Shown in pieces: positions 1-8,232 of a stretch of DNA of 58,245 nt (positions within the stretch are counted from its first letter, which is position 1; every line of letters begins with the position of its first letter). The stretch is from Agrilactobacillus fermenti (GTDB lineage: Bacteria > Bacillota > Bacilli > Lactobacillales > Lactobacillaceae). Location of the stretch: assembly GCF_021030645.1 (NCBI RefSeq), contig NZ_JACGCJ010000017.1:1-58245 (forward strand), given 5' to 3'. Below the pieces are notes generated by a model. That model was given only the letters and a program-made list of their open reading frames with translations. It searched no databases and was not told the DNA's origin. The position numbers were made by a program, and so were the translations under genes.

Positions 1-44
1 TGACCCTCAAAGTCAATGTTATTTTTAGAAAATCAATCGTTAAA

Positions 45-97
45 AAAATAATCGTGGTTTTCAGATTCAATATCAGTCTGAAAACTACGATTATTTT
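45..97 (-). terminator. Rho-independent terminator after the hemolysin III-type gene
   Basis: A 21-bp stem (45-65 with 77-97, one G-T style mismatch) encloses an 11-base loop. Read on the minus strand it is followed by a run of seven T. It lies about 50 bases past the stop of the minus-strand gene at 147-818. The segment between gene and hairpin carries GGGACATAAG, similar to the start of the repeat at 5210 and 38950. Confidence 0.85.
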
Positions 98-146
98 ATT
101 TTGCGTGGCTTATGTCCCAGCCTCCTCCTTGTATTGTGAAAAATAT

Positions 147-818
147 TTACTTGATATATAGCAAAATTGAAAAATACATTAACCCGCTACCCAGGATTAC
201 AAACAAATGCCAGATTACGTGGATAAAAGGCAATCCTCTTAAACTATAAATTAAAGCACCAACAGTAAACGCTAAGCCGCCGAGAATCAAGAGTAAAACA
301 CCCTGAAAGCCCATGGCCAAATATAATGGTCGCATGGCAAGGACAACTAACCAGCCCATCACGATATAAATTACTGTTTCAGCGTTTTTAAAACGGCCAA
401 CGTTGAAGATTTTGTACAGGATGCCAGCAATCCCAATTGTCCAAATGACACCGAAAAGGCTCCACCCCAAAGCACCCTTAATGGCAAGTAAACAATACGG
501 GGTGTAGGTACCTGCAATCAATAAAAAGATGCTAGAGTGATCGAATATTTGGAAGACATGTTTGGCTTTAGTAAAGATCAAGCTGTGAAAAAGGGTTGAA
601 GATAGGTATAAAATGATCATAGACCCGCCATAGATTGCGTACGATACAATGGCTAAAGGGCTGCTTTCGCGGATGCCTTTGAGTAATAGTACAATTAGGC
701 CAAAGATGGCAAGGCCGACAGCAATTCCGTGAGTCACGGCATTTAGGACTTCATTAACGATTTGATATTTTTTACTCCAATTGGTTCTTTCACGGAAAAT
801 TGGTTGGCGCATAAGCAA
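147..818 (-). CDS. Hemolysin III family (PAQR-like) membrane protein
   Basis: This 223-residue protein has about seven hydrophobic segments and fits the HlyIII/YplQ family. Family signatures seen are the N-terminal NEVLNAVTHG region near residue 22, a histidine in STLFHSL near residue 78, DHSSIF in the next helix, and a C-terminal HVIWH pair near residues 200-204. These conserved polar residues form a predicted metal site in the membrane. Members were named for haemolysis in Bacillus cereus, but the cellular role in lactobacilli is not established. The ATG is preceded by an AGGAGG site. The gene stands alone, is divergent from degV, and ends before a strong terminator. Confidence 0.9.
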   Translation of the reverse strand: MLMRQPIFRERTNWSKKYQIVNEVLNAVTHGIAVGLAIFGLIVLLLKGIRESSPLAIVSYAIYGGSMIILYLSSTLFHSLIFTKAKHVFQIFDHSSIFLLIAGTYTPYCLLAIKGALGWSLFGVIWTIGIAGILYKIFNVGRFKNAETVIYIVMGWLVVLAMRPLYLAMGFQGVLLLILGGLAFTVGALIYSLRGLPFIHVIWHLFVILGSGLMYFSILLYIK

Positions 819-1053
819 CCTCCTAGTAGATAATTATTTTTAAAATAAAAATCATAATCTATTTAAGTTATATTTATCTTAACACCATTATAAAATAAAA
901 GGCTGTTTCCTCAAAAAAAACCTAAAATATAGTTGCTCGATGGCTTTTAGGCGGATAAACTTAGAAGCACATGTTAAAATTAAATAAAGAGCGAATATTT
1001 TAATATTAACCATAAAAAAATTGATGATATGATTGTTGAAAGGCAGTGTTTGT

Positions 1054-1896
1054 ATGAGCACAGTTAAAGTTGTAACAGACTCATCTGTTCAGTTAACTCC
1101 AGAAGAAATTGAAAAGTATCAAATCACGGTGGTACCACTGACGATTGAAATTGATGGTCAGTCTTATATTGATGATAAAGATATCACCCGAGAAGAATTT
1201 ATGAAAAGAATGGCTCAAGCAGATAATCTGCCAACAACCAGTCAGCCCTCTGTTGGCACTTTTATTGACACTTTTGATCGGTTGGCAGTAGATGGTAGTC
1301 CAATTTTGGCGATTCATATGACGGAAACGATAAGTGGGACAGTTAATGCCGCACGGCAAGCAGCTCAGATTTCGCGCGCAGATGTCACGGTCATAGATAG
1401 TCAATATACAGATCGGGCGATGGCCTTTCAAGTTCTTGAGGCTGCGCAAATGGCTGAATCTGGTGCTTCAGTTCAAGAGATCATACCAGCAATTGAACAA
1501 ATCAAGACAAAGACTGAGTTGATCATGGGTGTCCGTGACTTGACGAATCTAGTTAAGGGTGGACGTATTTCCCGCGTGTCTGGGATGATCTCAGGTTTGT
1601 TGAATATCAAAATTGTTTTAACCTTAAAAGACGGTCAGCTTGAAGTTGTCAGCAAGGGCCGCGGGATGAAGACAATTATGAAATATATTGATAAGGTGAT
1701 CGCCAAATTGAAACAAGTGCCGCACATCAAGGGCATTGGTATCTCTCATGCGGCTGGCTTGGACGTTGCCCAAGAAATTGAGGCGAAGATCAAAGCGGAA
1801 CTACCACAAGTTCATATTCTAATTCGCAGTACTGATCCTGTCATTGCAACGCATGCTGGGCCTGGGGCTTTTGCACTGATGTATTACACAGACTGA
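1054..1896 (+). CDS. DegV family fatty acid-binding protein (copy 1)
   Basis: A 280-residue DegV/FakB-type protein. In this family the two-lobed fold holds one fatty acid that is presented to the kinase FakA for incorporation into phospholipid. Visible motifs are VVTDSS at the N-terminus, TTSQPSVG near residue 66, the TETISGT segment, a GRISRVSG loop and a C-terminal THAGPGA. The frame is open upstream to a TTG at 1033, but I chose the ATG at 1054 because an AAAGG site lies about 10 bases before it and the protein then begins like other DegV proteins. It leads into the SGNH hydrolase 30 bases downstream. Two more paralogues lie at 34239 and 55736. Confidence 0.9.
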   Translation: MSTVKVVTDSSVQLTPEEIEKYQITVVPLTIEIDGQSYIDDKDITREEFMKRMAQADNLPTTSQPSVGTFIDTFDRLAVDGSPILAIHMTETISGTVNAARQAAQISRADVTVIDSQYTDRAMAFQVLEAAQMAESGASVQEIIPAIEQIKTKTELIMGVRDLTNLVKGGRISRVSGMISGLLNIKIVLTLKDGQLEVVSKGRGMKTIMKYIDKVIAKLKQVPHIKGIGISHAAGLDVAQEIEAKIKAELPQVHILIRSTDPVIATHAGPGAFALMYYTD

Positions 1897-1926
1897 CGTT
1901 TCATTTACTTAGGAGGTGATGTCACT

Positions 1927-2835
1927 ATGAAAAAATTCAATATCAGTTCGATTTTAATTACTGCTTTGGCTGCCTTTTTAGTAGGCATCGCCAGTTTTGT
2001 GACGACACCTAGTAACAATTGTACTAATAGCACAGTAATGGCTGCCAAAAAAGCCAAGTCGGTAATTAAGCAAAATATCCACATTACAGCAATTGGGGAC
2101 TCTTTGACCCAAGGTGTGGGCGATGGCACCAAGAATCAAGGCTACGTCGGGTTAATTAAGCAGACAATTAAAAAGCATCATCCGAAAGTTAAAGTGGCGA
2201 CGCGTAATTTTGGTGTTGGTGGCAATACAAGCACGCAAATATTGACCCGAGTTAAAAGTGATCCTAAAATTGCGGCTGATGCTGCTCAAGCAGATGCCAT
2301 TATTTTGACCTTAGGCGGCAATGATATTATGCATGTGGTGCAAAAAGATCCGCTTAATGTGACAAAAAAGGCAGTTTTACAGCAAGCTCAGTTAGCAGCT
2401 AGCAATCTGACACAAATTATTGATCAATTGCGGCAAAGCAATGCTCATGCGCCTATTTTTGTTTTCGGGATCTATAATCCTTTTTATGTTTTACTGCCAA
2501 CAGTGACAACGATGCAAGCGGTCGTTGGGGATTGGAATGACATCACCAAAACAGCAATTAAAGCCCAAGAGGATGTTTATTTTGTTTCGGTGGATCAATT
2601 GCTGTCAAAAGGCAGTAAAAAAACCCAAAAGGCAGTGGCACGACGTATTAAAGACGCTAATCAGCACACAACTGTTAAAGCTAGTGAAAAGAAAAAAGAC
2701 CAGGAACTTTTGAATCCGTATTTATATAAAAAAGATCATTTTCATCCCAATCATGTTGGTTATGAATTGATGACCAATGCTTTATATAAAGTTATGGATA
2801 AACATGAGTCTCAATGGTTATATCAAGAACAGTAG
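1927..2835 (+). CDS. Secreted or membrane-anchored SGNH/GDSL hydrolase
   Basis: A 302-residue lipase/esterase-like protein. Residues 8-27 are a hydrophobic signal or anchor segment after two lysines. The SGNH blocks are in order: GDSLTQG near residue 57 with the catalytic serine, a glycine in FGVGGNTS, LGGNDI near residue 135, and DHFHPNHVGY near residue 276 with the Asp/His pair. It is therefore expected to cleave ester bonds outside the membrane; the substrate is unknown. A strong AGGAGGTGAT site fixes the ATG. It is followed 15 bases later by the YpmS-like gene, an arrangement common in lactobacilli that suggests co-transcription. Confidence 0.9.
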   Translation: MKKFNISSILITALAAFLVGIASFVTTPSNNCTNSTVMAAKKAKSVIKQNIHITAIGDSLTQGVGDGTKNQGYVGLIKQTIKKHHPKVKVATRNFGVGGNTSTQILTRVKSDPKIAADAAQADAIILTLGGNDIMHVVQKDPLNVTKKAVLQQAQLAASNLTQIIDQLRQSNAHAPIFVFGIYNPFYVLLPTVTTMQAVVGDWNDITKTAIKAQEDVYFVSVDQLLSKGSKKTQKAVARRIKDANQHTTVKASEKKKDQELLNPYLYKKDHFHPNHVGYELMTNALYKVMDKHESQWLYQEQ

Positions 2836-2850
2836 GAGTTTGAAGTAAGT

Positions 2851-3444
2851 ATGAGCGTAAAACAACCGCGGCGGCATAATTTTTGGATGATTGCATTTTT
2901 TACATTGGTCATTTTATTGATTTGTGGCGGTCTTTTTGTGACTTTTAAAGCCCTGAGGCCAGTGCAACCACCTGCTCGAGAACAGTTGATTCAAAATAAC
3001 GAAGCCTTTTCAGTGACTTTCAATAAAAAGCAAATGAATGGTTTTGTCAAATATTATTTAAATAACCAGTTAAAAGATCAGAAAATGAAGTACGCCTTTC
3101 AGTTGGATGATCACGCCACAGTTCGTAGTACGATTGAATTTTTAGGTCGGCCAGTAAGCTTTTCGTTGGTGTGTGACCCTTATGTACTGACAAATGGTGA
3201 TGTACAGCTCAAAGCCCGCAGTCTAGCTGTGGGGCAACTAGATTTGCCGTTAAGTTTTGTCATGGGCTATATTGCCCATAATTTTAAACTGCCGAAGTGG
3301 GTCGTAGTCAATCAAAATAAGCAGACGATCAATTTACGATTGAATCAATTTAAGCTGGAGAATGGCATGCAATTCACTGCTAAAAGGATTGATTTGAAAC
3401 AGGATAAAATTGAATTTAACGTTTTCTTTCCCAACAATGATTAG
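2851..3444 (+). CDS. YpmS-like (DUF2140) membrane-anchored protein
   Basis: This 197-residue protein has a single N-terminal membrane helix (about residues 12-32) and an extracytoplasmic domain. The pattern NEAFSVTFNKKQMN followed by a mostly beta-strand region, the PVQPPAREQL linker after the helix and the length match the DUF2140/YpmS family. No catalytic motif is visible and the function of the family is unknown. Its place between an SGNH hydrolase and a YozE-type gene is the usual one in Firmicutes, so a role with the upstream lipase at the membrane is a reasonable guess only. An AGGAG site precedes the ATG. Confidence 0.8.
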   Translation: MSVKQPRRHNFWMIAFFTLVILLICGGLFVTFKALRPVQPPAREQLIQNNEAFSVTFNKKQMNGFVKYYLNNQLKDQKMKYAFQLDDHATVRSTIEFLGRPVSFSLVCDPYVLTNGDVQLKARSLAVGQLDLPLSFVMGYIAHNFKLPKWVVVNQNKQTINLRLNQFKLENGMQFTAKRIDLKQDKIEFNVFFPNND

Positions 3445-3458
3445 GGGTGTAGCAATAG

Positions 3459-3683
3459 ATGAAACGCAGCTTTTATCAGTGGCTAATGACACAGCGTAAT
3501 CCAAATGGTAAAGATGAATTAGCTCATTTTGCCAACAGTGCTTTTTTTGATCAGAGTTTTCCAAAACAGTCAGAGGATTATCATGAGATTTCCGATTATT
3601 TAGAATTAAATGGCAATTATCTGCCCAATATGGCTGTTTTTGACCAAGCTTTTACAGAATATCAAGCATTAAATAAACTTTAA
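3459..3683 (+). CDS. YozE family (UPF0346) small protein
   Basis: A 74-residue soluble protein. The signature run SFYQWLMTQRNP at the N-terminus, then FANSAFFDQSFPK and DYHEISDYLELN, matches the YozE SAM-like fold family closely in sequence and length. The family has a known structure but no assigned biochemical role. The gene sits 14 bases after the YpmS-like gene behind an AGGGGTG site and 17 bases before the C-terminal processing protease, so it looks like part of one transcription unit. Confidence 0.88.
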   Translation: MKRSFYQWLMTQRNPNGKDELAHFANSAFFDQSFPKQSEDYHEISDYLELNGNYLPNMAVFDQAFTEYQALNKL

Positions 3684-3700
3684 TTGATGAGGCGAATATA

Positions 3701-5170
3701 TTGGCTGACGAACCAAAACAAAATAACCAAAAAAAGCAAAAGAAGACGGTATCCAGATTTGTGCCGATTTTCGTAGGGATACTTGCCTTTTTGATCGGGG
3801 TCTTTTTAACGATCATTGTAGGCTTTTTTCTAATAAGTCGAACTTTAATGGCGCCAACTGGCCAGAACAGCAGTGGCTTTAATAAAATCAGTACTGTTTA
3901 TCAAACCATCAAGCAGAATTATTATCGCCCGGTCAATAGTGAAAAGTTGATCGATGGTGCGGTCAATGGCATGGTTCAAAGTTTGGGCGATCAATTTTCT
4001 GAGTATTTACCTAAAGAGGATGCCAGTGATTTGAATACGACTATTTCAGCGAGCTTTGGTGGTATTGGAGCTTCCGTGAAACAATCTGGCAATTATGTGG
4101 CCGTGGATGCACCGGTCAAAGATACACCAGCAAAGAAGGCGGGATTAAAGACCGGCGATATTATTCTGGCAATCGATGGTCAGTCAGCTAAAAATCTTGG
4201 TGTTTCTAAAGTCGTTAGTAAAATTCGCGGTAAGATCGGAACTAAAGTTAAATTAACGCTCAAGCGTGACGACCGGCAATTTGACGTGACTTTAACGCGA
4301 GCTAAGATTCCAGTTAAAACAGTTTCTGGTAAGCTTGATTCAGATAATAAACAAATCGGGAACATTCAGATCAGCACTTTCTCTGAACCAACGGCTAAAG
4401 AATTAAAGCAAACGATTAAAAAGCTGCGTACTCAAGGTGCTAAATCTTTTGTAATCGACTTGCGTGGCAATCCTGGTGGAACTTTGCCAACGGCTTTAGC
4501 TTCAGCTAGTATGTTTTTAAAGAACGGGCAGACAATCATGCAAGTCCAACAACGAGATAGTAAGCCTGAACGATTCACCGCTGGTAAGACGTATGATGAT
4601 GGATTTAAGGTCACGGAGCCAACCGTCGTACTGGTTGATGAAGATTCTGCCAGCGCTTCTGAGATTTTTGCAAGTGCTTTGAAAGAGTCAGCCGGAGATC
4701 AAATCATCGGGACAACTTCTTTTGGGAAAGGGACAGTCCAAACTGTTAGTGATTTAGGCCATGATAGTGAAATGAAAATTACCACCGCGCGCTGGTTAAC
4801 ACCGGATGGTCATTGGATCAACAAGAAGGGTGTGCAGCCAACAATTGTGGCTAAGTATCCAGATTATGCTTATTTATCAACTTTTGATGTTGAAAAAACG
4901 TACAAGTCGGGAGATAGTTCGCGAACAATCATTACAATTCAGAAGAGTTTGCAAGCATTAGGTTATCCATTGGACCAAACAAATGGCGTTTATGATCAGA
5001 GTACGTTGGATGCGGTGAAACAATTCCAAAACGATTATCAAATACCAGTATCTGGTGAAATGGATCCCACGACTAATCGGCGTTTGACTGAGGCATTAAG
5101 CCAGTTGATAGGCAAAAATGATAATGCTTATAAACAGGCAATAGCAACACTAACTGCAAAGCTGAAATGA
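3701..5170 (+). CDS. S41 family C-terminal processing peptidase
   Basis: A 489-residue CtpA-type protease. It has a basic start, a membrane anchor (about residues 22-47), a PDZ domain (about 125-205), the S41 peptidase domain with the catalytic serine in SASASE and lysine in FGKG, and a C-terminal peptidoglycan-binding domain (about 410-475). The protease is expected outside the membrane near the cell wall, trimming or degrading exported proteins from their C-terminal ends. The start is TTG at 3701, chosen because the lysine-rich N-terminus and anchor follow it; the GAGG site upstream is weak. It is the last gene of the cluster, before the repeat at 5210 and a terminator. Confidence 0.93.
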   Translation: MADEPKQNNQKKQKKTVSRFVPIFVGILAFLIGVFLTIIVGFFLISRTLMAPTGQNSSGFNKISTVYQTIKQNYYRPVNSEKLIDGAVNGMVQSLGDQFSEYLPKEDASDLNTTISASFGGIGASVKQSGNYVAVDAPVKDTPAKKAGLKTGDIILAIDGQSAKNLGVSKVVSKIRGKIGTKVKLTLKRDDRQFDVTLTRAKIPVKTVSGKLDSDNKQIGNIQISTFSEPTAKELKQTIKKLRTQGAKSFVIDLRGNPGGTLPTALASASMFLKNGQTIMQVQQRDSKPERFTAGKTYDDGFKVTEPTVVLVDEDSASASEIFASALKESAGDQIIGTTSFGKGTVQTVSDLGHDSEMKITTARWLTPDGHWINKKGVQPTIVAKYPDYAYLSTFDVEKTYKSGDSSRTIITIQKSLQALGYPLDQTNGVYDQSTLDAVKQFQNDYQIPVSGEMDPTTNRRLTEALSQLIGKNDNAYKQAIATLTAKLK

Positions 5171-5209
5171 GAGTTAAGCTAATTTAATAACACTTTTAAT
5201 GTGATAGAA

Positions 5210-5396
5210 GGAGAGTGGGACAAAAGGCGTCCAGCGCCTGAGCACCAACAAGAATTACGAAAAATGGTGGACTTTCCATTTGAGTCATTCGTCGTTGAGT
5301 GAGGTTGTTGCCTTTTGGAACACGTTTAAGATACAATCGTTCGTGAAATAATCGGGGCCGTAGACAAAACATTAGTTTTGTCCCGGCCCCCTTTTT
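5210..5396 (+). repeat. Dispersed intergenic repeat, copy A, ending in a terminator
   Basis: Bases 5215-5243 match the element at 38955-38983 with two differences (core ACAAAAGGCGTCCAGC). A second shared block, CCTTTTGGAA followed by ACGTTTAA and GTTCGT, spans 5311-5345. CAAAAGGC at 5221 can pair with GCCTTTTG at 5310. The element ends in a terminator whose loop region keeps ACAAAACATTA in both copies. The middle part is longer here than in copy B. No protein frame is convincing. It fills most of the 380-base gap between ctpA and rbgA. Confidence 0.75.
5354..5396 (+). terminator. Terminator at the end of repeat copy A
   Basis: GGGGCCG at 5354-5360 pairs with CGGCCCC at 5384-5390, and inside it GACAAAAC pairs with TTTTGTC. 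The hairpin is followed by CTTTTT. It should end transcription from the degV-ctpA cluster. Confidence 0.85.
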
Positions 5397-5443
5397 GAAA
5401 ATATTTAGAATGTATTAGAATGTAAATCATAATCCACATATAC

Positions 5444-5472
5444 TTGCATATCATGCAGGATTCACAGATAAT
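5444..5472 (+). promoter_or_regulatory. Sigma-A-type promoter for the rbgA cluster
   Basis: TTGCAT at 5444-5449 and GATAAT at 5467-5472 are separated by exactly 17 bases, 80 bases before the rbgA start. Just downstream, TTTTACG (5474-5480) and CGTAAAA (5501-5507) form an inverted repeat that could fold in the 5' leader. Confidence 0.6.
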
Positions 5473-5551
5473 GTTTTACGACGTCTTAAATTTATACGTT
5501 CGTAAAATGTTTCGTTGAATAAATATATTAATATATAAGGAAGTTGCAAAC

Positions 5552-6424
5552 ATGACAATTCAATGGTTCCCCGGCCACATGGCAAAGGCACGTAATCAAG
5601 TGCAGGAAAAATTAAAATTAGTAGATATCGTATTGGAAATTGTTGATGCGCGTATCCCGGAAAGTTCCCGAAACCCAATGATGGATGAAATCATAGCAGA
5701 CAAGCCCAGGTTGTTAGTTTTGAATAAAGCTGATTTGGCCGATAAAAAGCAAACAGCCGCTTGGTTAGACTATTATCAAAAGCATGATTTACCAGCTATT
5801 GCCATCGATGCGCAGCACAAGTCCAGGCTGCCACAAATTGAAAAAACAGTGCGACAGATCTTGGCAACAAAAATTACCCGGCAACAAGCAAAGGGCTTAA
5901 AAATCGTTAAATTACGCGCCATGTGTATTGGTATTCCTAACGTCGGAAAATCGACAGTTTTGAATCGTTTAGTCCAAAAAAATATTGCCAAGACCGGGAA
6001 TAAACCTGGAGTGACTAAAAATCAGCAGTGGCTTAAAGTCAGTGATAGTTTTGAAGTACTTGATACGCCAGGGATTCTTTGGCCCAAATTTGAGGATCCT
6101 GATACTGGGATGAAATTGGCTTTGTTAGGCTCGATTAAAGATAGTATTTTTCATGCTGACGATGTGGCTTTGTTTGGGTTGGATCTTTTGCGGCAACGTT
6201 ATCAAGCCCAATTACAGCAAACCTATCATTTGCAGGCAGCTGATTTTGAGCGCGACAATGCTGGCCTATTATTGACACTTACAAAGAAAAATGGGTTTAA
6301 AGATGATTATGATCAATTTTCTGAAAAAATGATCAATGATTTACGTAAAGGGCGTTTCGGTGGCGTTACATTGGACGTTATACCGACGCCAACGTCTGAA
6401 ACTGAGGTGCCAACAGATGATTGA
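5552..6424 (+). CDS. rbgA: Ribosome biogenesis GTPase RbgA (YlqF)
   Basis: A 290-residue circularly permuted GTPase. The G-motif order is permuted as expected: NKAD near residue 58, then GIPNVGKS near 127-134, then DTPG near 171. The N-terminal WFPGHMAKA is the family hallmark. RbgA promotes a late step of 50S subunit assembly in Bacillus subtilis. The start has an AAGGAAG site and its own promoter upstream. The stop overlaps the start of rnhB by 8 bases, so the two are translationally coupled, as in other lactobacilli. Confidence 0.96.
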   Translation: MTIQWFPGHMAKARNQVQEKLKLVDIVLEIVDARIPESSRNPMMDEIIADKPRLLVLNKADLADKKQTAAWLDYYQKHDLPAIAIDAQHKSRLPQIEKTVRQILATKITRQQAKGLKIVKLRAMCIGIPNVGKSTVLNRLVQKNIAKTGNKPGVTKNQQWLKVSDSFEVLDTPGILWPKFEDPDTGMKLALLGSIKDSIFHADDVALFGLDLLRQRYQAQLQQTYHLQAADFERDNAGLLLTLTKKNGFKDDYDQFSEKMINDLRKGRFGGVTLDVIPTPTSETEVPTDD

Positions 6425-7202
6425 CTGGCAGCAGCAATCAGTGCAAGCGATTAAGGCCCATTTAAAAGGGCACACACTAACGCCTGAAGTGCTAAAAATG
6501 TTACGCAATGATCCCCGCAAGGGCGTTCAAGCTGCATTGAAGCAATATCAACAGCAGCAAGAGAAAGCAGCTTTGCAATATACCGAATTTCTGAAACGCA
6601 CGCAATTGGAACAAAGCTTTTGGCGACAAGGTCAAATCGTGGCTGGTATTGACGAAGTTGGTCGAGGGCCATTAGCTGGTCCGGTGGTCACATGTGCGCT
6701 TGAGTTAATGCCCAGTTTTGACCTATATGAAGTTAATGATTCTAAACAATTAAGTCATGCTAAAAGACTAGCTTTATATCCTAAGATTTTGGCGCAAGCT
6801 AAAAGCGTCCGAATCGGTTATGTAGATAATCAGTTGATTGACCGGCTAAATATTTATGAAGCAACTCGGGTGGCTATGGCCCGGGCGGTATCTCAATTAA
6901 AACCACAGCCAGATCATCTATTGGTGGACGCCATGAATGTGCCGGTTGATGTGCCACAGACAAAATTGATTCATGGTGATGCACGCAGTATTAGTATTGC
7001 GGCTGCCAGTATTGTGGCCAAAGTCGTTCGTGATGATTTGATGGGTCTATATGGCCGTGTTTACCCAGGTTACGATTTTGAAAAAAACATGGGTTATGGT
7101 ACCAAAGCACATTTACAAGGTTTGGCACAAAGGGGTGTCACGCCAATTCACCGCCAGTCATTTGAGCCAATCAAATCAATGGTGCGTAATTTAAAACATT
7201 AA
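6417..7202 (+). CDS. rnhB: Ribonuclease HII
   Basis: A 261-residue RNase HII that cuts the RNA strand of RNA/DNA hybrids and removes single ribonucleotides. The motif [15 protein letters not shown] (near residue 78) carries the first catalytic Asp and Glu, and the later LLVDAMN and [17 protein letters not shown] segments complete the DEDD site. An N-terminal extension of about 70 residues before the catalytic domain is typical of Bacillus-type RnhB. The frame is open further upstream, but ATG at 6417 has a GAGGTG site inside the end of rbgA and gives the family N-terminus. Confidence 0.95.
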   Translation: MIDWQQQSVQAIKAHLKGHTLTPEVLKMLRNDPRKGVQAALKQYQQQQEKAALQYTEFLKRTQLEQSFWRQGQIVAGIDEVGRGPLAGPVVTCALELMPSFDLYEVNDSKQLSHAKRLALYPKILAQAKSVRIGYVDNQLIDRLNIYEATRVAMARAVSQLKPQPDHLLVDAMNVPVDVPQTKLIHGDARSISIAAASIVAKVVRDDLMGLYGRVYPGYDFEKNMGYGTKAHLQGLAQRGVTPIHRQSFEPIKSMVRNLKH

Positions 7203-7249
7203 GAAATGCTGTCTTCGCGTAATTTAATTAAAACGTGGAGGCTCTTTTT

Positions 7250-8113
7250 TTGACAACAGATTACCTTTTATTACTAAAACTAACAAATTGTTTTACCAAT
7301 TTGCAACTCTATAAATTACACTTACTAAGTCAGCAATTTTTTAAAAGAAATATGACGTTAAGTGAGATTTCTGAGTGTTTACACTTCAATGTTGCGAAGC
7401 AACAATTATTAGCCGCAAAATTAAATGATCCGAAAATCATTGATAGTGTGGCGCAGCATTTGCACCGCCAGGATTTTTTAGCATTGACGGATAGAAATTA
7501 CCCTCAGCGGTTGAAAGAAATTTATGATCCACCGGTTATTTTGTTTTTCCGCGGCAATTTAGCACAATTACAGCAGCCAACTTTGGGTGTGGTTGGTGCC
7601 CGCAATAATTCAGAATATGGGTTGCAAGCACTGCGGCGTTTGCTACGGTCATTGGCATCCCCAATAAATGTTATTTCTGGATTAGCACAGGGTATCGACC
7701 GATTGGCGCATGAGACAGCTTTACAATATCATTTCAGTACGACTGGTGTGATCGGTAACGGACTAGATTATTATTATCCTAAACAAAACCAATCGTTGCA
7801 GGAAAGAATGGCTAAAGAACAATTATTATTATCGGAATATGATAATTTATGGGCGCCGAAGCGTTACTATTTTCCCCAGCGGAATCGGATTATCGCGGGT
7901 TTGAGTCACGCGTTATTAGTGATCGAAGCTAAAGAAAAAAGCGGCAGTTTGATCACAGCCAATTTAGCTTTGGAATTTAATCGTAATGTTTTGGCAGTGC
8001 CCGGGAGTATTTTTTCGCCTTTATCCGCTGGTGCTAATGCTTTAATAGCTGCAGGGGCCATTCCCGTACACCAAAGCACCGACATCATATCGCACTTGAC
8101 CTATTATCCTTAA
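7250..8113 (+). CDS. dprA: DNA-processing protein DprA (Smf)
   Basis: A 287-residue DprA. The Rossmann-like core shows GVVGARNNSEYG, ISGLAQGID, GNGLDYYYP and FPQRNRIIAGLS in the standard order. DprA binds incoming single-stranded DNA during natural transformation and loads RecA; it is also kept in species not known to be competent. A GTG at 7235 lies within the GTGGAGG ribosome site, so I chose the TTG at 7250, which leaves about 8 bases of spacing. The C-terminal DprA winged helix seen in some species is absent. It lies in the conserved rnhB-dprA-topA order. Confidence 0.93.
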   Translation: MTTDYLLLLKLTNCFTNLQLYKLHLLSQQFFKRNMTLSEISECLHFNVAKQQLLAAKLNDPKIIDSVAQHLHRQDFLALTDRNYPQRLKEIYDPPVILFFRGNLAQLQQPTLGVVGARNNSEYGLQALRRLLRSLASPINVISGLAQGIDRLAHETALQYHFSTTGVIGNGLDYYYPKQNQSLQERMAKEQLLLSEYDNLWAPKRYYFPQRNRIIAGLSHALLVIEAKEKSGSLITANLALEFNRNVLAVPGSIFSPLSAGANALIAAGAIPVHQSTDIISHLTYYP

Positions 8114-8163
8114 GCGTGTATCGTGTGGTCCTTGTAAACTATCTTTTTTATTATAGGTAAGAT

Positions 8164-8193
8164 TTGACAAATCAAAATTGAATAGCATATGAT
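8164..8193 (+). promoter_or_regulatory. Promoter for topA
   Basis: TTGACA at 8164-8169 and TATGAT at 8188-8193 are separated by 18 bases, about 40 bases before the topA start. Confidence 0.7.
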
Positions 8194-8232
8194 GTGTTAC
8201 GGTTTAGTTACACAGGAGAGAGGAGTTTACCT

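Noticed and set aside
1033-1053. TTG start for the first degV gene
   Set aside because: No ribosome site fits it, while the ATG at 1054 has one and gives the normal DegV N-terminus.
1905-2132. Small minus-strand frame across the start of the SGNH hydrolase gene
   Set aside because: It lies opposite a well-supported gene, lacks a ribosome site and matches nothing; it is a shadow frame.
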